From Pseudomonadota bacterium (GTDB taxonomy: Bacteria; Pseudomonadota; Alphaproteobacteria; Rhizobiales; Rhizobiaceae): a DNA stretch of 12,118 nt. Made by a program: the position numbers and the translations under genes. The stretch is taken from contig JAEWHQ010000028.1 in NCBI GenBank assembly GCA_023387715.1, forward strand, positions 1 to 12,118. The letters are read 5' to 3'. Below, one piece after another: positions 7,909 to 12,118 of this stretch (its first letter is position 1; every line of letters begins with the position of its first letter). The notes under the pieces were generated by a model. The model worked only from the letters and a program-made list of their open reading frames with translations. It did not search any database and had not been told where the DNA came from.

Positions 7909-7914
7909 AAGGAT

Positions 7915-9435
7915 TTAGTTAGCCAGTTTGATCTTGGTCACACCAAAAATTGAGTTGGTGCGGCGTGGTTCAAAACCGGTTACATTCTTCTGGAATGCAG
8001 CATAGTTGTATGACGTATAGAGCCAAACCCATGGGGACATTTCAGCAATATGCTTCTCGAATTCCGAGAAAATTGCCTTACGCTTTTCATGGTCTGATTC
8101 CGCACGGCCTTCCTGCAACAGGCTGTCCAGCTTATCATCCGAGAACTGTGCAACTTTTTGCAGATTGCCGTTCTTGGTCCAATAGCGGTTATACATGGTG
8201 TAAGGATCAGCACTACCGGCATTCAGTGCAACAGCCATGTCAAAATCACCCTTCAGCCAGGTGTCAACATAGACGTTGAGTTCCATCATGCGAATGTCGA
8301 GCTTGATGCCAATTTCTGCAAGCTGAGACTGGATAACCTGTGCTTCTGATGCAGCGGTCGGTGGCTCACCGGTTGCAGCAATCACAGTTGCAGAGAAACC
8401 ATCTTTAAAACCTGCATCAGCCATCAGTTTCTTGGCTTTATCCAGATCTTTTTCATAGCAGAACAAGGATGACGGATCATTCGCAAAAGCTGGCGAGGTC
8501 AACGGGCCGGTTACAGCACCTTCACCAAGAGATGCGGTTTCCAGCACATCTTTACGGTCAATCGCGCAAGAAATTGCCTGACGTACGGCCAGCTCTTTCA
8601 TAGCGGAACGCGACGGGTTCATCTGTAAAACATGGTAAGCAAGACCCGGTGTGCGGTCGAGTGTTACATTCTGCTCGCGTGCGACCATGGTTGCAACCAT
8701 CGGGTCATTGAGCACAGCAAAGTCAATTTGCTTGGCGCGCAATGCAGCCAGAATTGCTGTTTCATCCGGCAGAACACTGATGTCGATGCCGTCGATTTCA
8801 ACTTTACCGCCAGCCCAGTCAGGATTGGTTTTCAAAACTTCCTTGGAATTCGGGTTCCAGCTTTCAAGAATGAAAGGGCCCGAGCCAAGTGCCTTGGTGC
8901 CAACATTGCCCGCAGCAATTTCACTGGCAGGAACAACAGCAGCATTCACCGAAGCCATTGCGGTGAGCAGTGGTGTGTCAGCTTGCTTCAGCTTGAAAAC
9001 AACTGTTGCATCATCCGGTGTTTCGATTGCTTCAATCGACTGGAAATTTGCACGTGCAACAGCACCGGTTGCTTCATCCAAAATGCGCTCAAAAGAAGCC
9101 TTAACGTCAGCCGCAGTCACAGGAGAACCATTCTGGAACTTGGAAGCTTTATTCAGCTTGAAAGTCAGAACCTTGCCTTCGTCTGAGAATTCCCAGCTTT
9201 CAGCAATAGCAGGCGCGATCACCAGATCAGCATCCACACGCACCAGTGGCTCATAAACCAGCTCAAGCAAACGCTGCGATGAGAAAGCCGGCTGCTTATG
9301 CGGATCAAGGCCGGTTGCATCCTGCGACCAGGCCATGCGCAATGTCTGCGCCATTGCATCACCGGCCATTACCGGCGAATACATTGCCAAAGCTGCAACG
9401 CAGCCCAGCAGTTTCATTTTAAATGATGTTTTCAT
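7915..9435 (-). CDS. ABC importer substrate-binding protein, family 5 (peptide type)
   Basis: The 506-residue protein starts with a Sec signal peptide (MKTSFKMK, hydrophobic core, then a likely cleavage after AMA at 29). The mature chain has the features of SBP family 5 (PF00496): the early segment DATGLDPHK, LVYEPLVRVDADL-type opening, PAIAESWEFSDEGKVLTF, then GSGPFILESW near 190-200, the RQAISCAIDRKDVL segment near 293-306 and the C-terminal lobe ending in FEPRRTNSIFGVTKI. It works in the periplasm, delivering ligand to the two permeases. Family members bind peptides, glutathione, some sugars and murein peptide (MppA). Placement between murQ and the permeases argues for a muropeptide, MurNAc-peptide or related ligand. 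A strong AAGGGGAG site precedes the ATG. It is 50 bases downstream of murQ with no convincing promoter between, so it is likely co-transcribed. Confidence 0.93.
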   Translation of the reverse strand: MKTSFKMKLLGCVAALAMYSPVMAGDAMAQTLRMAWSQDATGLDPHKQPAFSSQRLLELVYEPLVRVDADLVIAPAIAESWEFSDEGKVLTFKLNKASKFQNGSPVTAADVKASFERILDEATGAVARANFQSIEAIETPDDATVVFKLKQADTPLLTAMASVNAAVVPASEIAAGNVGTKALGSGPFILESWNPNSKEVLKTNPDWAGGKVEIDGIDISVLPDETAILAALRAKQIDFAVLNDPMVATMVAREQNVTLDRTPGLAYHVLQMNPSRSAMKELAVRQAISCAIDRKDVLETASLGEGAVTGPLTSPAFANDPSSLFCYEKDLDKAKKLMADAGFKDGFSATVIAATGEPPTAASEAQVIQSQLAEIGIKLDIRMMELNVYVDTWLKGDFDMAVALNAGSADPYTMYNRYWTKNGNLQKVAQFSDDKLDSLLQEGRAESDHEKRKAIFSEFEKHIAEMSPWVWLYTSYNYAAFQKNVTGFEPRRTNSIFGVTKIKLAN

Positions 9436-9485
9436 TCGTGCTCCCCTTAGCGATCCCTATATCCATCGCGGAACTATGCCTGATC

Positions 9486-10409
9486 TCAAACTGATTTTAC
9501 ATGTATTGCCGGTCTTAAAAAGCCGCTCGCTTCATGCAGTGCGCGGCGAGCTTCTTCAACCCCTGTTTCATTCATTACAACAAGAATCGCAAGCTTGACA
9601 TCATTGTTTGTCAGACGAAGCGCCTCCTCAGCTGTGCGCTCGTCACATTCGCTTGCCTGCATCACAATACGAACCGCGCGGGCAACCAGTTTTTCATTGG
9701 TCGCAGACACGTCAACCATCAGATTTTGATAGCTTTTTCCGATCCGGATCATGCTTGCGGTTGTCAGCATGTTAAGCACTAACTTCTGCGCAGTGCCGGA
9801 TTTCAAACGCGTTGAACCGGTTAAAACTTCCGGCCCCACAACCGGAGAGATCGCAATATCAGCAAGCGCTGCAATTGTGGATTGCGGGTTGCACGAAAGA
9901 GCAACCGTTACCGCACCCAATGATTTGGCATAATTTAACGCACCGATCACATAAGGCGTGCGTCCACTCACCGCGATGCCGACAACCACATCATCAGCGC
10001 TCAATTCAATATTGCGCAAATCCGCTTCACCTTGCGAAGCATCATCTTCCGCACCTTCAATCGCGCGCAGCAGTGCCTCATCCCCACCGGCAATCAGGCC
10101 AACGACCATGGTTTCCGGCACCCCGAATGTGGGAGGACATTCGGAGGCATCCAAAACACCTAAACGGCCGCTCGTACCGGCACCAATGTAAATGAGACGG
10201 GCATTTTTATGAAAAGCAGCAACGATGGCATCAACAGCCTGAGCCACTTCCGGCAGCACTTTTTCGACTGCCAGCGGCACAATCTTGTCATCATCGTTGA
10301 TTTTACGAACAACAGCGAGGCTGTCGAGCAGATCAATATCCATTGTCCGCGGGTTACGTCCCTCGGATACCAATCCGTCCAGCTCTGACAATAATTCTCG
10401 CTTCAACAT
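9486..10409 (-). CDS. murQ: N-acetylmuramic acid 6-phosphate etherase
   Basis: MurQ removes the D-lactyl ether of MurNAc-6-P, giving GlcNAc-6-P and D-lactate; it is the committed step of MurNAc salvage. The 307-residue sequence aligns almost throughout with E. coli MurQ: the opening [29 protein letters not shown], the SIS-domain loop GAGTSGRLG (76-84), [10 protein letters not shown] with Glu90 and EGAEDD with Glu121 (equivalent to the catalytic Glu83 and Glu114 of E. coli), the second sugar-phosphate loop [25 protein letters not shown] and [11 protein letters not shown]. The start follows AAGG by eight bases. It is the first gene after the promoter in the 179-base gap and so heads the unit that runs on through the ABC importer to anmK. 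Confidence 0.97.
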   Translation of the reverse strand: MLKRELLSELDGLVSEGRNPRTMDIDLLDSLAVVRKINDDDKIVPLAVEKVLPEVAQAVDAIVAAFHKNARLIYIGAGTSGRLGVLDASECPPTFGVPETMVVGLIAGGDEALLRAIEGAEDDASQGEADLRNIELSADDVVVGIAVSGRTPYVIGALNYAKSLGAVTVALSCNPQSTIAALADIAISPVVGPEVLTGSTRLKSGTAQKLVLNMLTTASMIRIGKSYQNLMVDVSATNEKLVARAVRIVMQASECDERTAEEALRLTNNDVKLAILVVMNETGVEEARRALHEASGFLRPAIHVKSV

Positions 10410-10419
10410 GCGGATCGCC

Positions 10420-10443
10420 TTAAAAATCGCATCTGGAATTCAT
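10420..10443 (-). other. Possible 7-codon leader ORF before murQ
   Basis: In the murQ leader an ATG at 10443 opens a short frame MNSRCDF and ends in TAA at 10422-10420. That stop overlaps the AAGG that serves murQ, and GGA stands five bases before the ATG. Ribosomes ending here could couple to murQ translation. Such a short frame easily arises by chance. Confidence 0.15.
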
Positions 10444-10540
10444 TCGTCCGGCAGAACTTTGAAGGGAGAGCACAAATGCAACACAGCCCTCACCCAATGC
10501 CTGCCTTACAGACAGAATCTAAGTTCAAATATTCCAGATG
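10430..10540. repeat. 10-bp inverted repeat CATCTGGAAT/ATTCCAGATG around the murQ start site
   Basis: CATCTGGAAT (10430-10439) in the murQ leader is exactly inverted as ATTCCAGATG (10531-10540), which lies in the promoter spacer and touches the -35. The two copies are 101 bases apart from edge to edge of their first bases. Each contains the GGAAT core of the palindrome at 10551-10571, so they may be extra half-sites for the same regulator, able to bring leader and promoter together by looping. Confidence 0.4.
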
Positions 10541-10544
10541 TCAA
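10516..10544 (-). promoter_or_regulatory. Promoter of the murQ-importer-anmK unit
   Basis: On the minus strand a perfect -35 TTGACA (10544-10539) is followed after exactly 17 bases by TAGATT (10521-10516), four of six matches to TATAAT. Transcription would begin near 10509, leaving a leader of about 100 bases before the murQ ATG at 10409. The location in the only sizable gap of the block and the operator-like palindrome directly upstream support it. Confidence 0.65.
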
Positions 10545-10550
10545 TAAATT

Positions 10551-10571
10551 ATTGGAATTTATTATTCCAAT
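10551..10571. promoter_or_regulatory. Operator-like palindrome ATTGGAAT-N5-ATTCCAAT
   Basis: Two perfect 8-base arms (10551-10558 and 10564-10571) are separated by TTATT. The site ends six bases upstream of the -35 element of the murQ promoter and 17 bases after the stop of the kinase gene. Its size and symmetry fit a dimeric regulator; an RpiR/MurR-type protein that senses MurNAc-6-P is the natural candidate for a murQ unit, but no regulator gene is in the window. It is AT-rich and lacks a T-run, so a terminator for the kinase gene is less likely. Confidence 0.6.
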
Positions 10572-10588
10572 TCACAGCATGTCAGGAA

Positions 10589-11476
10589 TTACTGATTTTT
10601 CGCCTCACCTTCCCGTCTGGCCAAAATAATTGCACCCGACACCGCATCACCATCCGCAGGCTTCAAACGACGGCGCACATCAGGCGCAAGCCATGCCAAA
10701 AGCGGCGTAGCCAGCCCGCCAAGCAGCGAGACACGCGGCGCACCACGCTCAAACAAAGCGCGCACCAGTGTATCCACATGTCCGGCAGCCCCTTGCACGA
10801 TACGGCGTGCTGCCCCGTCCCCCTGATCAGCATGGCGCATAACCATCGGCGCAAGGGTGGCATATTCGGTGGCCGCAGCCTGATCCATCCACGCAACCAC
10901 TTCCATCGGATCATTGCCAAAGCGCTGCATTAATTCAGATAAAAGAGCTGTTTTTTCCAAGCGGCCATCATGCGCACGCAGTGCATGCTGAATGGCCTTC
11001 AGCCCCAGATAAGCACCGCTCCCCTCATCTGAAACAGGAAAACCATAGCCGCCAACGCGCAAATCTTCGCCATCAGCAAGGCCAAGTCCGACCGAGCCGG
11101 TACCGGCAATCACAATCGCACCGTCACGGCCGGAATGCGCGCCAAGACAGGCCCCTTTGCCATCATTGACAAAAGCAATAGATGCAAACTGATGCGGGAT
11201 GGCCTGCAAGGCTTGCAATGCGCCCTTGCGACCAAGACCGGCAAGCGCTATACCGACATTGATCTGGTCATATTGAGTGTCACTTAAACCGGCCTCCTCG
11301 ATCGCTGCCTCACTGGCGCGCATCACCGAGTTCCATGCGGCTTCGATGCCAAGACGTGTTGTCGCCGGCCCTGAAACACCCTGCCCTAAGACATGGCCTT
11401 CCGCGTCTTCAATACGCGCACGGCAACCGGTTCCGCCACCATCAACACCAAGAAAATAGGCTGAAATTTGTGACAT
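10589..11476 (-). CDS. Amino-sugar kinase, BadF/BadG/BcrA/BcrD (NAGK-like) family
   Basis: This 295-residue ASKHA-fold kinase has the phosphate-1 loop GVDGGGTGCRARI at 10-22, the catalytic NDGKGA with Asp105, the phosphate-2 loop IAGTGSVG at 123-130, the GYGFPVSDEGSG segment at 144-154 shared with N-acetylglucosamine kinases, and the adenosine motif LLGGLATPL at 251-259. Known members phosphorylate GlcNAc (NAGK), GlcN (GspK) or both MurNAc and GlcNAc (MurK of Clostridium). Here it would make GlcNAc-6-P for NagA, GlcN-6-P, or MurNAc-6-P for MurQ; sequence alone does not decide. The gene begins 8 bases after the murA stop and is separated from murQ by the promoter gap, so it belongs to the murA unit with possible read-through. 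Confidence 0.88.
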   Translation of the reverse strand: MSQISAYFLGVDGGGTGCRARIEDAEGHVLGQGVSGPATTRLGIEAAWNSVMRASEAAIEEAGLSDTQYDQINVGIALAGLGRKGALQALQAIPHQFASIAFVNDGKGACLGAHSGRDGAIVIAGTGSVGLGLADGEDLRVGGYGFPVSDEGSGAYLGLKAIQHALRAHDGRLEKTALLSELMQRFGNDPMEVVAWMDQAAATEYATLAPMVMRHADQGDGAARRIVQGAAGHVDTLVRALFERGAPRVSLLGGLATPLLAWLAPDVRRRLKPADGDAVSGAIILARREGEAKNQ

Positions 11477-11484
11477 AATGGCAC

Positions 11485-12118
11485 TTACCCTTTCAGCCGT
11501 TCAATATCGGCGCCGCATTGGCGAAGCTTGCGGTCCAGCTGCTCATAGCCACGATCAAGATGATAAACGCGATTAACAATCGTTTCGCCTTCAGCCACCA
11601 GAGCCGCCAAAATCAACGAAACTGACGCACGCAAATCGGTTGCCATCACCTCTGTGCCATATAGTTTTCTACCACCGCGCACCAAAGCCGAGGTGCCTTT
11701 CAGCGTAATATCCGCGCCCAATCTGCAAAGTTCCGGCACATGCATAAAGCGACTTTCAAACACCGTCTCACGTATAAGCGACGCCCCGTTGGCACAGGTT
11801 GCCAGCGCCATAATCTGCGCCTGCAAATCGGTCGGGAAACCCGGATAGGGCTCCGTTGTAAGATCAACCGGCCGCAATGCACCATCGCGTGAGATGACAA
11901 TGCCCCGATCACTTGGCCAGACATTCACACCCATCATTTCTAAAATTTGCACCGCAGATGCCAGATGCTCAAGCCGGGCATTGGTCAATTCCAGCTGCCC
12001 GCCGGTAATCGCTGCCGCGACCGCATAAGTCCCCGCTTCAATGCGATCAGGAATACTGTGATGACTGGCTGCACGCCATAGTGTTTCGCCATTAATCAAA
12101 ATGCGATGTGTGCCAGCC
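11485..12118 (-). CDS. murA: UDP-N-acetylglucosamine 1-carboxyvinyltransferase, C-terminal half (5' end outside window)
   Basis: MurA transfers enolpyruvate from PEP to UDP-GlcNAc, the first committed step of peptidoglycan synthesis. About 210 codons are visible, the second half of a protein normally near 420 residues. Conserved stretches are SIPDRIEAGTY, YPGFPTDLQAQ (the Asp equals catalytic Asp305 of E. coli), ETVFESRFMHVPEL, EVMATDLRAS (Arg371 region) and HLDRGYEQLD (Arg397), then the usual ending GADIERLKG. All these are intact, so the enzyme is probably active. The part with the catalytic Cys/Asp115 (fosfomycin target) is outside the window. Finding murA next to salvage genes is unusual and suggests either a second, pathway-linked copy or a rearranged housekeeping gene. 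It is followed after 8 bases by the kinase gene, whose ribosome binding site lies in the murA end. Confidence 0.93.
   Translation of the reverse strand, partial: AGTHRILINGETLWRAASHHSIPDRIEAGTYAVAAAITGGQLELTNARLEHLASAVQILEMMGVNVWPSDRGIVISRDGALRPVDLTTEPYPGFPTDLQAQIMALATCANGASLIRETVFESRFMHVPELCRLGADITLKGTSALVRGGRKLYGTEVMATDLRASVSLILAALVAEGETIVNRVYHLDRGYEQLDRKLRQCGADIERLKG

Noticed and set aside
7915..9435. Lipoprotein signal (LLGC at residues 9-12 of the binding protein)
   Set aside because: The cysteine is too close to the basic N-terminus to leave a hydrophobic core, and a normal signal peptidase I site follows at residue 29.
4291..9435. Identity with the YejABEF/YepA system
   Set aside because: The double ATPase is similar, but permease lengths and N-termini look Dpp/Gsi-like; without alignment I do not assign yej names.
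9450..9469. GCGAT/ATCGC short hairpin in the leader of the binding-protein gene
   Set aside because: Five base pairs with a 10-base loop is too weak to call a regulatory structure.
1..12118. tRNA, rRNA, CRISPR array, insertion sequence or phage genes
   Set aside because: No cloverleaf, repeat-spacer pattern, transposase or terminal repeats were seen; the window is a compact chromosomal-type gene cluster.

Overview
The window is a peptidoglycan (murein) recycling locus. Protein family types, base composition by eye near 50% GC, and gene style suggest an alphaproteobacterium of the Hyphomicrobiales, perhaps close to Brucellaceae; this placement is inference, since no rRNA or other marker gene is present. 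Almost everything is on the minus strand.

Layout from left to right: the 3' end of an MFS transporter (+); nagA (-), convergent with it through a 30-bp perfect palindrome that holds both stop codons; a small GNAT acetyltransferase (+), divergent from nagA and convergent with the next gene; then a long minus-strand block. In transcription order (right to left) that block is murA (3' half only), a BadF/NAGK-type amino-sugar kinase, a 179-nt gap with a good promoter and a TTGGAAT/ATTCCAA operator-like palindrome, murQ, then an ABC importer (periplasmic binding protein, two permeases, fused double ATPase), a cytoplasmic serine hydrolase of the beta-lactamase/class C fold, and anmK. From the first permease to anmK the genes touch or nearly touch (4-nt and 1-nt overlaps, 1-nt and 11-nt gaps). 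A stem-loop separates the binding-protein gene from the permeases.

The genes form a pathway. The ABC importer would bring muropeptides or MurNAc-peptides across the inner membrane. The signal-less hydrolase could remove the peptide from the sugar. AnmK converts anhydro-MurNAc to MurNAc-6-P, MurQ removes the lactyl ether to give GlcNAc-6-P, and NagA deacetylates it to GlcN-6-P. The kinase phosphorylates free GlcNAc, GlcN and/or MurNAc. MurA makes the committed step back into cell-wall precursors. NagZ, NagB, an L,D-carboxypeptidase and a MurR/RpiR-type regulator are not seen here. The most interesting proposals are that the Dpp-like ABC system is a dedicated muropeptide importer and that the hydrolase is a MurNAc-peptide amidase working in the cytoplasm; both are inferred from context.
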